From Piezodorus guildinii (Eukaryota; Arthropoda; Insecta; Hemiptera; Pentatomidae), in contig CM041297.1 of assembly GCA_023052935.1 (NCBI GenBank), positions 87,105,021 to 87,169,020 of the forward strand: a stretch of DNA of 64,000 nt, read 5' to 3'. Made by a program: the position numbers and the translations under genes. Positions 32,565 through 43,819 of the stretch are shown piece after piece. The notes below the pieces were generated by a model that saw only the letters and a program-made list of their open reading frames with translations, searched no databases and was not told where the DNA came from. How positions within the stretch are numbered: position 1 is the stretch's first letter; every line of letters begins with the position of its first letter.

Positions 32565-32965
32565 TAAGTTTTAACAAAGACCTTTTATATATTGTTGAAA
32601 AGCGCAAGATTTTAGAAAAGTTAATATAACATAAAATAAATCGTACAAGTTAACATAAACTTGTTGCAAGCCCATAAACTTACGAACAAATGTTATTGGT
32701 AAAGAGGGAGGTATTAATAGTTGAATGTATAGTGGCGTGCAATTTATATTCATCTATCTATTTAATACGCAAGATTTTAGAAACAATATTACGTAGCGAA
32801 TTCGAACCTTTGTTATTTCTATTGTTTTTGAAAACACATTGCAATCAAGGTTTATTTATAAAGGTTAAATAAATTTTCTGTTATGTAAGCCTCACTTTAA
32901 ATTAACAAACAAATAATCTTGACCAATTTTGATTTTTGTTTTCCATTTCTGCCGATGATTAAATA
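32565..32965. repeat. Repeat B, copy 3 (tandem, shorter)
   Basis: Repeats 'gcgcaagattttagaaaagt', 'gttattggtaaagagggagg', 'gaaacaatattacgtagc', 'gaacctttgttatttctatt' and 'aacaaacaaataa' in the same orientation as copy 2, about 0.8 kb further on, with internal deletions. Confidence 0.65.
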
Positions 32966-33460
32966 AAATAATGAATAGACTATATAAAATAAACATAACG
33001 TTTGCTAAATACACTTTCTGTTACGAAGTAATAAAGCTTCCAAATCGGTATACTCTAAATCGGTCAGATGTTGGGATTGCAATCCGGAAAACTGGATCCG
33101 CTAATTCGGCGAATTAGAAGTTATCGAAGAATGAGTAAATATCCATTAACTTGAGATATTGCTGTAAGTGAACATTTAAACATTCTTTTAATTTACTTTG
33201 TTGAATTGAAAAATAAAGTAATTTCATAATATTACGCCATCAACACCAAATAGATAATTAACTTAGCTTAATATATATAATTATACGTTGAAAAAGTCTT
33301 ATAAAAATCACAAAGTTCATTTTTGAGATAATTAGTAAAATAAATTGTAATAAAAACTGAATACATTTTTTTTTTATTAAGTCGTTTTTTGGGTTAAAAG
33401 TAGAATGAACGCTAAATATGTAATGTAGTTTTTATGTAGACTTACATGTAATAATAATTT
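32966..33460. other. Gene-free AT-rich stretch
   Basis: No gene recognised. Near 33080 a short segment ('ggaaaactggatccg') is close to the inverse of 'cggatccggttttcc' near 15215, a minor shared repeat. Confidence 0.5.
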
Positions 33461-33461
33461 T

Positions 33462-33633
<172 letters not shown>

Positions 33634-34734
33634 TTTATTTATTTATTTATTTTGTATTTTTAATTTAGGAAACGAAAAGCACTGAAATTTTCTTTTATTG
33701 TTGTATTGACTTACTGATATTTAACAGTATATAAATTAAATTATAAAAATATTCTTTCTACATCCTTCGAACTAATACACCTCTTGTGAATAATAGCATG
33801 ATAAACAAAGTATTAACACGAAAACAAACAGAAGTAGGATTAGGCAATAACTCGCAAGGTAGCATTCTCTGTTGTCAAAGTCAAAACTGTTCAAAAAGCC
33901 AAATATTTAATCTCATATTTAATAGTTAGTTTGATAGAGTGGAGAGTTGACTGAGCGTTGGGTGTAGGACCACTGAAAATCGCTGAAACGTCAAGGGATA
34001 AGGTAATAAATTAACAGTTTTATTATTAATTAAAATTAAATATGGACAGAAACTACTATTTTATTTCATTTTTCTTATTGTCAGTAATAACTCAAAAAAA
34101 TTAATAGTTTCATACAATATAAAGTAATTATTTAATTCTGGACCATTTTTAGTTCCACCGATTAATATCTTTTCAATTAATATTTGAATGAAAACTACAT
34201 TTTTCTTTTAAAACCTACTAATCATAGTTAATAAATTATTATTATGGCAGTATAATATTACGTTTAACTTATAGAAATGGTAGTAATAACATGGTGGAAT
34301 TGGTTTTGAATATGATACTTGAGATACTTTATGATATTTAAGATGTTCTTAGAAACAAAAATAAAATATTTTCAAAAATTCTTTGAATATTAGAAATGTT
34401 AAATTAATCGTCACCATAGTTTTGAGGTATTTGAGGTATATATTTAACCATAGTCTTGAGGTAAATATATAAAGCTACAAAAAAAAAATAGTTTAAATAT
34501 GTTAAAAAGCATATTTTACAAATGATACTTTCGTGTTTAGGTAATTGAAATGTATTTGATTTATTAATTTATAATAAACTATAGATTATTGTTATTTATA
34601 ATCAAGCGAAGTTGAATTTTCAAAAAATATTTTATAAATAGAAACCAACTTTTTTTTTTTTTTCTCTTTTTTTTTAACAGTGTATTTTAATGGCATGGCA
34701 CTATGGTTCCGAGGATAGATTTGCATAAGTATTT

Positions 34735-34945
34735 CTTCTGTTTTCACACACATAAGCGATGCTGCGGTAGATAGACCTCTGAGGGGCTCTCCCAGTTTCT
34801 ATAAAGTGGGTACATGAAACAACCAGCTAGAGGAAAAACCAGGCGATTGAGCGTGATCATTGCCAAGCCACCTGCATGTCAGTCATTCGACTAGAAATAT
34901 TGCTTTCCCAGCTACAGTAAGCAACTCAATATCCTTCGAACACAG
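34735..34945 (+). mobile_element. SINE family S1, headless fragment
   Basis: Shares only the body of S1: 'tagacctctgaggggctctc', 'tctataaagtgggtacatga', 'gaggaaaaaccaggcgattg' and 'caagccacctgcatgtcag'. The tRNA-like head is missing, so this is a 5'-truncated insertion. Confidence 0.6.
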
Positions 34946-34949
34946 GAAA

Positions 34950-36580
34950 AGTGTATTTTTTTTAATTTACTTTTTTTTTTTTTTTAATTCTTCCCAAATC
35001 AATTGTTCATCCTTATATAGTATTAAAGTTACTTAACTAACCAACACTTTTAAACAAAATACTCAAAGAAGTGTTTTGTCCGAAAATTCAGAGTTTTTCC
35101 TTTGTTTTAACTTATGTTGTTTGACTTGTTGTTTTTTTTTCAGAAGTTTCTCATTGTTTTTCTCAAAAAAACATATTTTTTACAAGTTGACATTTTTCTC
35201 TTTTACTTATTCTTATTTTGATAATCCGAGTGGTTTTACATGTTTTAAAAATATTCCTCTATTCTGATTTATTCATATAAAATAATCTTATTTTAGCCAA
35301 TTAAATATAAATGTTTAATTTATAGCATCACGTTTTTTTTTTGTTTTTCTTCAATAGTAAATTGAAGTAAGTCTATTAGTATATTTATATATTTTTTTTT
35401 TCCTTTTTTATGTTCAATGCCTAGTATATAATCGTTATATCGTCTGACTGTACGTTTTCCTTCTTTTTTTATATATTTTTTTAATCTAATTTTTTTCAAT
35501 TTTCATTTTCATTATCAAAATAATTTATTTTTTAAAATATAAATTACTCTCATCTTATATGAAAATAATATGTTTTCAATTTAACTAAGTGCTTTGGAGT
35601 AGCTTTAAAGTTTAATTTATTTTTTATATCTCTGTTTGGCTATTTATAGTTCTCCTTTAATAGAAAATCGTTCTTTTAACCATAAAATATGTTAAAAAAT
35701 ATGTATACATATAATTTATATAACAGGTATTTCACTTAATATAGTGCTTCTTGCTTCTGGTTTTCATGGAAATGATAAATTATTTGTAAGGATAATATGG
35801 GATAGAATAAAAAAGAATCATTAATAGCGGTAAGACTGGGTTTTATTGAAATCAATAATACTCTATCAATAATATCATTAGAATAAAAGAAACAACAACA
35901 GCATTTTGCAGCCTTATGACTGTACTAGACACATCCCTTTTTTTTAAAAAAAGTCAAAATGTCAATATTTTATTTTGTACAGATAACAAAGTTATACATT
36001 TAATCACCTCTCGGCATCATCTTATAATACAACATTCTCCTTATTACTTTTATAATATAAATTTAAATAGTGCCTCTTTCAAAAGACAAGAAAATTTCAA
36101 TAAAATCGAAAAACCACATTAGCAGATTCAATTGAATTTTATCAACGTCGGCCTAGTTTGAGGCATGCGTATATCAAATTTACATACAAGGAAAAATGGA
36201 TGTTTCTCAGAGAGAATGAAAAAATAATAATAAAATCATAATATTACAACAAAAACATATCAAATATGTATCATTTGGGATTGCAACTTTTTTTTTATTT
36301 TAATATTTTAATTTTTGTAAATTCAAAAAATCGTATACTTTTCATTTGGTCACATAGAATCATTAAGTCTTATAAATACAACTTTATGGGACAGTGTATA
36401 AACATATCTAACATCCTTAATTTCTAATACCACTAGATAACCGTTTCGTCATTCAATTTTTTTATTATTCAATTACATCTATATAATTTACAAAATAAAT
36501 AATATTTTATATAATTTAATTTTTTTCGGTATACATTTGAACAAATTGTTTTATCATTATTTTTTTTCTTAATCGTATTT
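34950..36580. other. Gene-free, T-rich
   Basis: Long T-rich tracts with no gene signature. Frames of 60-68 codons are low-complexity Phe/Ile-rich products of composition. Confidence 0.6.
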
Positions 36581-36654
36581 TTATAATATAATAATAAAAG
36601 AGAGAATCTTAAAAGAGAGAGAGAGAGAGGTCTGGCACATTACAACTATATATA

Positions 36655-36790
36655 TATATATATTGTGAAGATCTCGGTTTCCTCTAGTGCTATTAGAAGG
36701 GCGTGCTGTCTGCCTTGAGTGATACCGAACGGGAATAGAACCTAAGCGATTTATGTTGCGAGCGTAGTAATGACCACTCCGCCACATTTA
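36655..36790 (-). mobile_element. tRNA-derived SINE or tRNA pseudogene, family S2
   Basis: On the minus strand 'gtggcggagtggtcattact' gives an A box and 'ggttctattcccg' a B box about 33 bases later, the spacing of a tRNA promoter. The following 'tcactcaaggcagacagcac' is unlike S1. A TA tract lies at its 3' end. The folding is not a sound cloverleaf by eye, so I do not call a functional tRNA. Confidence 0.55.
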
Positions 36791-36794
36791 GAAG

Positions 36795-38717
36795 TATTTA
36801 TACATCAAAGAATCTCCCGCGATTAATTCCGTAGAGCTCTAACAGTGTTGCCAGGAGTTCGTCTATTGTCCACCGTGCCAACGAGAACTCTGACAGATGA
36901 CTGCTTCGTTATATAGCTTTTAATTAAGAGGTAACCTATATATTTAAAAAAAATGAAATATTTGTTTATGAAATTTATGCAACGCGACACTAATTATATT
37001 GAATTATTGTTTAGAAATAAACCAAAAACATAAGGGGTCATTGCGAAAATAGAACTTTCTAAAATGAATCATAAATGCCCATAAAACTATAAAATTATTC
37101 CACAAATCATCTTCATATGAGACGTTGATTTCCAAAAGGTACCATCCATATCCATATCAATTCAACAAAATTTTACAGGAAACTCAAAAATCTCTCATTA
37201 TATATTATTAAACCAACTTATATCATTATTATCGCATTCAAATTTATATATTTATTTATACTATTTTAATAACACAATATAAAAGTTATGAAATGACTGT
37301 TTTAGCATGATTTGGAACGAAAACTAATGTGTAATTAGTACCTTTAGAAAATTATTGCATTTAAAATCACGTTTTGGAAGGTCGTGTGTGCACATTAGAT
37401 AAAATCAGATAGACGATTTAGATAAAACTAAAGGATTAGAATCCAAATGTAGGAAATCAACATCTCATATAATAACACAACGTAAAGATAACCTTTGCAT
37501 ATAACGCTTTAATATTTTCAAGTAGTTTCAGGTTACCAAGTCAGATTATAAAATAAATAGATTAAAACGTGAATACAAAAAAAAAAAAAAAAAAAGGCAG
37601 AGCTTCTATTCCTCAGCACCACAGACAGACCTTTAAGAATGCAAATTGTGAACACATATATATATATTATTGCAATTACGAACGCCTCGCTCAGGAGCGA
37701 CGCACGCCCCGCATTAACAAACTAAATTATATTTAAATTCTTATTTTCTAACCATGAATGAGCTTCTTTGCAAAATATGACTTGATTAAATCTGACGTAT
37801 ACGTATTGTACAATAGTTAACATGATTTTACCTTTTATTTAAAAATAATGACTATCAATGCAATTTACAAACATTCATAGTTATATTTTTCCTCTTTTTC
37901 CCTTTTTTTTTTTTTTTACTTTTGGATATTCATAATTATCCCAGAAGATAAAGATATTATTAAGGTAAATACATATAATATATACTTTTATTTATATAAT
38001 TAGAAGAAATTCAGAATGACTTATATAATTTAATTTACAATATCAACTATATTGGGATTTTTTAATTATCATTAATAAAAAGAATAATTATATATTTATA
38101 TATATCATATCACGTGGAATAATACCAAACAGACAATGCCTACATAGCTATTAAACAGGTGAGAACGTATACCTTAAAGACAGTAGTCAATGATAGGCCA
38201 TAGACCCATAACGGGCAATATGAAATCGAAGAATTCATTCGAACCATTACAAAAGGAAACAATTATACAAACAAGGTTCATTAGAAATATTCTACAATAT
38301 TTATACAATATACAAACACGACTCGCCAATCCCAATGTCAATGATGAGGCTCTCAGTTAACTAACTATACATTATGAACAACAATTGCAACACAAAATGA
38401 ATTCAACGATTTCCTTTTGAACCGCCATAAAAATTACAAACTAACATAAAATAAATATAATAAAACGAATCTATTATAATCTGAATATATCACGTGTCAT
38501 TGAGTATACATATGTGTTTTACAAAGGACGCCATGAAATGTCCTTATCACTTTAAGGCGTACTGGTAAAGGTATACATGGAGTTAGAGATCGCTATACTT
38601 TTACACTACAACTATTTACTATCACGCTCAAATAGATATGCAGCAAACTTCACTTTATACAGGAATGGCAACTGAAGGGTAATGTACACAGGAGATATAT
38701 TACAACAGCCTCACGGA
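36795..38717 (-). other. Probable 3' UTR and downstream flank of the teashirt gene
   Basis: Follows the teashirt stop codon on the minus strand. It is AT-rich with many AATAAA-like words on the minus strand (e.g. near 37988), so a poly(A) site cannot be fixed by eye. A GC-richer patch at 37605-37720 may be part of the UTR. Confidence 0.4.
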
Positions 38718-41700
38718 CTATACATATTTACTTGAGAGCTGTTTGGCCAGTTCTGTATACTTGAGGAACTTGGAGTGTGGGCTTTCCTCGAAGCTTTGCT
38801 GGGGGCTCTTGGCCGGCGGGACGGCAGTGGACGTGGAAGGCCCGTTGTTAGCGGCCGGTTTAGGAGCTGGGCTCGGCGATTTTACCGGGTCCGGTATCAC
38901 ACCGTCCTTCACGAAGTGCATCTTGCTGAGATGGTGTCGGTATGCGCCCTTCGATATGAACGGAGTATCGCAGAAGGCACACTTCATGATGGAATCAGCT
39001 GTGACGACGGCATCATTACAGGCCCAGCTGAAGGCAAGGATGGCTCCAGGAGCAGTAGGAGCCGCCGAAGTACCCGGTGCTGGAAGCGTAGAAGCCGATG
39101 TCCGAGGAGTGTGGGTTTCAGTCTTGTCACAGAGTTTCTGTAGCGCGGCTAAAGGGTGGCTCGCGCCCTTACCTCCAGAGCTGCCACCTTCCCCACCACC
39201 GCCCCCGGACAGGTTGTCGAACATGGAAGACAGAGCCCCCAGGCTCCCGGATCCTTTCTTCTCTCCAGTGCTCCTCGGGGTACCAGAGCGGTCACTGCTA
39301 GCCGGACTGCTACTGGCTCGCCCAGGGCTGGGGTGCTCGCCTCGGTTGGGACTTCCACTTGGACTTGCACTAGTCCTCTGACTCCTTTGATCGTCGTCCT
39401 CTTGCGCCGCTCTATCGTCTTCCTGGCAAATCCTTTTCGCTAGGGGTTCGTCGCTCTGATAGCTTCGCCTATCCTCATCATCTTCGTTGCCGTTTTCCAT
39501 CTCTTGCTTTATAGATACTTCCCTTGATGTCGCGTCCATGGGATACTCTTCGACCTCTCTTTTTATACGCACTTCTTCAGGCTCCCTTTTTACGCGGACT
39601 TCTTCATCCGGTGTTTCTCTTTTCACCCTTACTTCCCCATCAGTCGAATCTTCATGTGAGGTTTTAGTCGACGGAGGAGTTTGTATCCTTTTTTCCGGAG
39701 TTGTTCTGGGAGTGTACCTGTCCTTCTCGTAATTTCTGTCTGGTGTGACCACATCTGATCTCCCTCGTTCCGAGATGGAACTGGATTCACTACCACTCCT
39801 TTCCCGCCTATACGCATGCTGTTGGTGGTGGTAATTGCGTAAAAGATTCATGGTCTGAGGATCTACTAACGGTTTGGTATAATCTACGCTTTCATCTATC
39901 CCCAACCTTTTAAGGATACTGGACCCCATCGGTGCTTGGCCGGGAACTCCGGGACCAACGAATCCAGCTCCACCGTGTCTTGCCCTAGAGTCGAAACTTT
40001 TTTCAATCAGTTTTTCGATTGCGTTTAAAACTGATGGAGAAGAACCTTTTCCTTCTTGTTTTCCCTCTTTCGGACTCCCAGGGGTTATTGAAAGATCGGT
40101 CGGAATTGGAGATCGTTGTCTTCTTTTTTCTTCCGATTTCATTTTGCTGCTTTCTCGGAGTGCTTGAGCAACGTGGACTGCATGGGGGTCAGGTATAACA
40201 TTTGATGACAACAGCGCGTTTTTTAGAAGGTTTTTATGGTCACCTCCTACGCAGAGTCTGATGTGATCGACAAACACAGCCATATCGATTTTTTCCTTGC
40301 ATTTTTCGCAAGTGATCCGTCCTGCCGAATGAAGCTCCCTGCCGTGTTTCCCCATGAGCATAATGCCTTCACCGTTCTTCAATTCGTTCTGTGCTCGTTC
40401 CAATTCCAGCAACTTTCTCACTGGTAAAGACTTCTTTCTTTTTTCCCTCGTTTGACGCCGACGCCCACCTGTTTCTGTTATAGATCGCATGATGTGCTCC
40501 TTATAGTGAGAGTTTTTCACCATGTGATTACTGAGTTCTTTTAGTGAACTAAAGGCTTGATCACAAACCTTACAAGTGAGCACAGCACTCACATGGCTAC
40601 TAGCAGTGCTGCCTCCACTACCTGGAGCACCTGCGATTCCTCCACCCACTGTAGGCGAAGCCATGTTTCCGCTACCACCTGATGATTTAGATTCGTCTGC
40701 TGACTTCCATGAAATTATTTGTTCCTGTGATATTATATTGGTGTAATGTTGGGTCTGTTGCATATGGCTTGTCATTTCAGCAAGAGATCGGAAACTCTGG
40801 CCACACCACATACATTTTAATATCTGTCTAGTCTGTTCGGCACCTTTTCCAAGCCATACGTCTTGTCCTCTAACCAGCTTTCTTGGCAATGGCATAGTTT
40901 CTTTGATAAGTAAATTAAGATCCTGGTTTTGACCAGACTTTCCATTTCCCGAAGAAACGCTGGATGGAGATGAAACAGGGGTATGTTGTGGTACTGGAGG
41001 TGGTGGCGGCGGTATTATTGGAGACGGAATGTTCACTCCACAATGTTTGGCCTCTTTCATATGAGTAGTCATAGCTGCGAGACTAGGAAAGCTTTGCTTG
41101 CACCAGACACACTTCAGTACATCTTTTGCCTGGTCCGCTCCTTTGTTGAGCCAATGAGACTGCCAGGCACTATGCCTATTAGCTCCTCCAGCTCTGAATT
41201 CATCGCCTCCCAGTTTGCTTAACTCGCTCATTTTTTCAAGGGCCTTAGTGGCATCGCTTGGTGTGGGAGTGGGGAATCCTTTTTCAGGCAATTTAAGCTT
41301 ACCGTTCCAGATTTCAGGCTGTGTGCTACCTTTAGGTGAGAGACTATTAGCGGCTGCAACGGCTGCGGCGAAATAAGGGAAATGTGAGACGACAGGTGAA
41401 GTCCAAGGTGAGACGACTGGTTTGTAATCTGAGGGCCTTGAGGGTTTCTTCACCTGAGGTGTTGGCGAAAGGGATGCTTGGGAGGAGTCGTCCATACTTC
41501 GCTTTCTGCTGGTGACAGAGAGATCTAGGGGACTGTTGAGTGGAACCTCTGGACTTGGCGAGACGGACTTGCTGAGGTTAAGAACTGGTGATTCACATGT
41601 AGACCGCTTGGTCGAAAAGTCGAGGACGGTCTCTGGTGACTCTGCTGGAGATACAGCCGGCATGAGAACTGGCGGGGACGATGAAGATACCAGAGGTGAT

Positions 41701-41862
41701 ACCGACCCGTGAGGAGATGCCATTATCCTGTGGATGGGCTGCGGGAAGGCAGGCAAGAGAGGGCTGGCGGCAGGCATGGCTCGCTCGCTGCAGACACTGT
41801 CTCTTGATGGCGATCGTGCTACGGAGGAGCTTCGTGATTCCTGACCTGGGCTCAGTCCTTCC
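38718..41862 (-). CDS. tsh/tio: Teashirt/tiptop-family zinc-finger transcription factor, terminal exon
   Basis: Nuclear DNA-binding regulator; in insects the family acts with Hox proteins in trunk identity and in eye and appendage development, and represses transcription. The exon starts after a good acceptor ('tttttattgcag', 41863-41874) and ends at TAG 38718-38720, giving about 1047 residues. Counting from the upstream ATG-like codon at 41879 as residue 1, it holds a CtBP-type PLDLS (117-121), family C2H2 fingers with wide spacing at about 257-279 ('KCVWCKQSF'), 356-378 ('KCMWCGQSF') and 436-458 ('TCKVCDQAF'), an atypical finger at 524 ('TCEKCKEKI'), and a C-terminal finger at 967 ('KCAFCDTPF'). 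The end 'SKFLKYTELAKQLSSKYV' is the family's. A four-fold SUMO-consensus array lies at 751-793. Most insects have one tsh/tio gene; which name applies cannot be settled here. Confidence 0.95.
39503..39630 (-). other. SUMO-consensus motif array inside the teashirt protein
   Basis: Residues about 751-793 contain four psi-K-x-E motifs in 40 residues: VKRE, VKRE, IKRE and IKQE, each following a short acidic stretch. Consensus sumoylation motifs are known to confer repression when clustered. This is seen in the sequence; modification itself is inferred. Confidence 0.7.
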
Positions 41863-42816
41863 CTGCAATAAAAAAACAAATTAGTTTACGCATAGTATGT
41901 CGAAGTAATTAATAAATTCCATGACAAATAAAAAGTACCATGTCATGAAAAATAAGTAAATTGGCTTTAAATATCACTAAAATTAAAATAAGCGTTAAAA
42001 ATAAGTAACTACAACAGCATTAAACTGAAAAATATAGATGGTACCGTAAATTTTGAATATCAAAGATCTGAAAATTTACTTTTAGTATGCAATAAAGAAT
42101 AACATTGTAATTCCACAGCAATATATAATTTACGTGGGAAGTAAACTAAATTTGAAAATTTAAAGTAAAATAAAGTTTGAAAACATCTAAGATTGCTATC
42201 TATACGGGCGTGGAATCTGTGACTAGATAAATATTAATTGAACTAAAAACCTAAACCAAGAACGAGCGTATAGAGAACATACCGAAGGCGTTTCTCAGAC
42301 GTTATCTCGGGGGCCGCCATTCTGCAGGCGCTGATTTACCGACCAAGGGTTCGTCTGAAGAACGTTCAATAAAAAAAATAAAAAAATAGTGAGTGCCCTC
42401 TCGTGAACAAAAGGAAAACAGCTGAGGAGCTTTATTGTCTCGGCCCTCCGGATTCGTGGACCAGTGGAGGTTCGCGATCTGATCCAAGTAATTGGAGACT
42501 AAACCAGTGTCTCGGTTGGTCTTTAAGATGTGGAATAATGCCACTTTATTTTATGTTTAATTAGCATCATACTGAGTATACAATTATATAACATTGTATA
42601 GTTAAAACAACAAATCTCTAATATGAGTATAAAAAGATCATTGCAAAATCATTAATTCATATCTTTCTTACAATCATCGAGAGATATTTGATAGAGGCTA
42701 TATATAGCCTAAATATTAATCACTTGGAAGTTATTGTAGATGAGACTGACTATAATAACACTAAGGCTGATGTAGTAAAGATAAAAATAAATACTAGATT
42801 AGTCAAGATCGCTCAC
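41863..42816 (-). other. Teashirt intron (954 bp)
   Basis: Runs from donor CAG|gtgagc (42815-42816 on plus) to acceptor 'attgcag|GG' (41863-41864). It joins phase 2 to phase 2. It contains a GC-richer patch at 42290-42500 with a candidate alternative first exon. Confidence 0.85.
42283..42320 (-). CDS. Candidate alternative first coding exon of the teashirt gene
   Basis: On the minus strand an ATG at 42320-42318 in strong initiation context (A at -3, G at +4) starts 'MAAPEITSEKRL', and after 38 bases meets a donor 'CG|gtatgt' (42281-42282). The two leftover bases CG plus the G that opens the large exon give Arg, so the phase matches exactly: product 'MAAPEITSEKRLREGLSPG'. It would skip the upstream exon and use a promoter within the intron. 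A longer upstream frame with its own ATG overlaps it out of frame and would hinder this start unless transcription begins downstream of 42540. Confidence 0.4.
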
Positions 42817-42949
42817 CTGATGGAGAGAGCTGCGGGTTCTAGGGGTGGGGGAGAGGGCGCGCTAGATCCTGTGCTTCCTACTTCGTCTTCTCCGGATGCG
42901 GAGCCTTCTTCCTCTTGAAGACTTGCTGGGGCGTCTCCTTCTCCTTCCC
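42817..42949 (-). CDS. tsh/tio: Upstream coding exon of the teashirt gene
   Basis: Minus-strand exon of 133 bases between acceptor 'tttctgttacag' and donor CAG|gtgagc. Only one frame is open throughout (two bases, then 43 codons, then two): it reads 'EGEGDAPASLQEEEGSASGE', continues 'DEVGSTGSSAPSPPPLEPAA', and ends in AG, which with the G of the next exon gives Arg. The acidic, Ser/Pro-rich sequence fits the region after the basic start peptide of this family. The first base's phase requires another coding exon further upstream; I found none in 43-64 kb. Confidence 0.85.
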
Positions 42950-43304
42950 CTGTAACAGAAAGACATCATGAGCACCATGAAGATGACATCCAGAGTTTTC
43001 TACTGACATTATATATTAGATCAAAAGGTGTGCGGTATCAGATAATAAGTGTTTAGACATTATCCTGACAAAGAGAATTGTTGTACAATTAAATCAAATT
43101 TAGTTTATTAATTAAAATTTAGTTCAGAAAAATCATTTGATATCACATTACATTATATATTCTATATATTATCATTGACAGCAAGCAATGATTGTATAAT
43201 ATACCAGTTGCATATTCCTGACGTACCGGTGTTAAATTTCTACGCAAGAAACTCTTCGAAGATGGGCGTAAAATTCACGTTTGGAGCATAGTTAATGTAC
43301 ATCC
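42950..43304. other. Teashirt intron, AT-rich
   Basis: Sequence between the upstream exon and the Jockey-like insertion. No feature recognised beyond the acceptor. Confidence 0.6.
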
Positions 43305-43318
43305 ATCCACATATAAAA
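43305..43318. repeat. Target-site duplication, left copy
   Basis: 'atccacatataaaa', repeated exactly at 48332-48345, bounding the Jockey-like element. Confidence 0.85.
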
Positions 43319-43819
43319 AAATTGTTAACTGTATAAAACAAAGAGAACAGTTGCTCCTTTTCTACAACACTCTTTTTTATACTTTAAGACTTCCTTTACA
43401 TATTTTATTGGTAATTTTATACATATTATTATAAACTTTTAAGTAATACTATCTAATACAGTTAGATACTTTTAACAGCTCTCTTCTTGTAACCATAAGC
43501 TATCTTACAATGTTTCTTTATACGATCCAAATTTTCAACATTTAAATATTCTTTAATTTAGTTCTTGTTTAGTTGTTTTGATTAGAGCATTCCCTTTGCA
43601 TCTCATATAAGCCTGGCTCTACGGTAAATAGCCCTGCTTCTTCCTCATCGTATATTTGATAATTCAAGTTGTGTAGTAAAACAGCTGTTAACCCTTGTAT
43701 TGTGAAGTTGCCAACAAATTTTGTCTATAAGTTTTTCTGTTCTTTGACTGGTTATTTGCTGAATTTGTACAATGTGGTGTCCTGAAACAGTCAGGTGAGT
43801 TTGTTTTTTGTTTTTTTAA

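Noticed and set aside
33945..34005. Sixth hammerhead-like motif ('ctgaaaatcgctgaaacgtc')
   Set aside because: Wrong spacing and no hairpin, so only a chance resemblance.
38743..39443. Long plus-strand frames inside the teashirt exon
   Set aside because: Shadows of a GC-rich coding exon on the other strand; no signature of their own.
42302..42544. 80-codon minus frame in the teashirt intron
   Set aside because: No splice or family support; it overlaps the candidate alternative start out of frame and is noted only as a possible obstacle to it.
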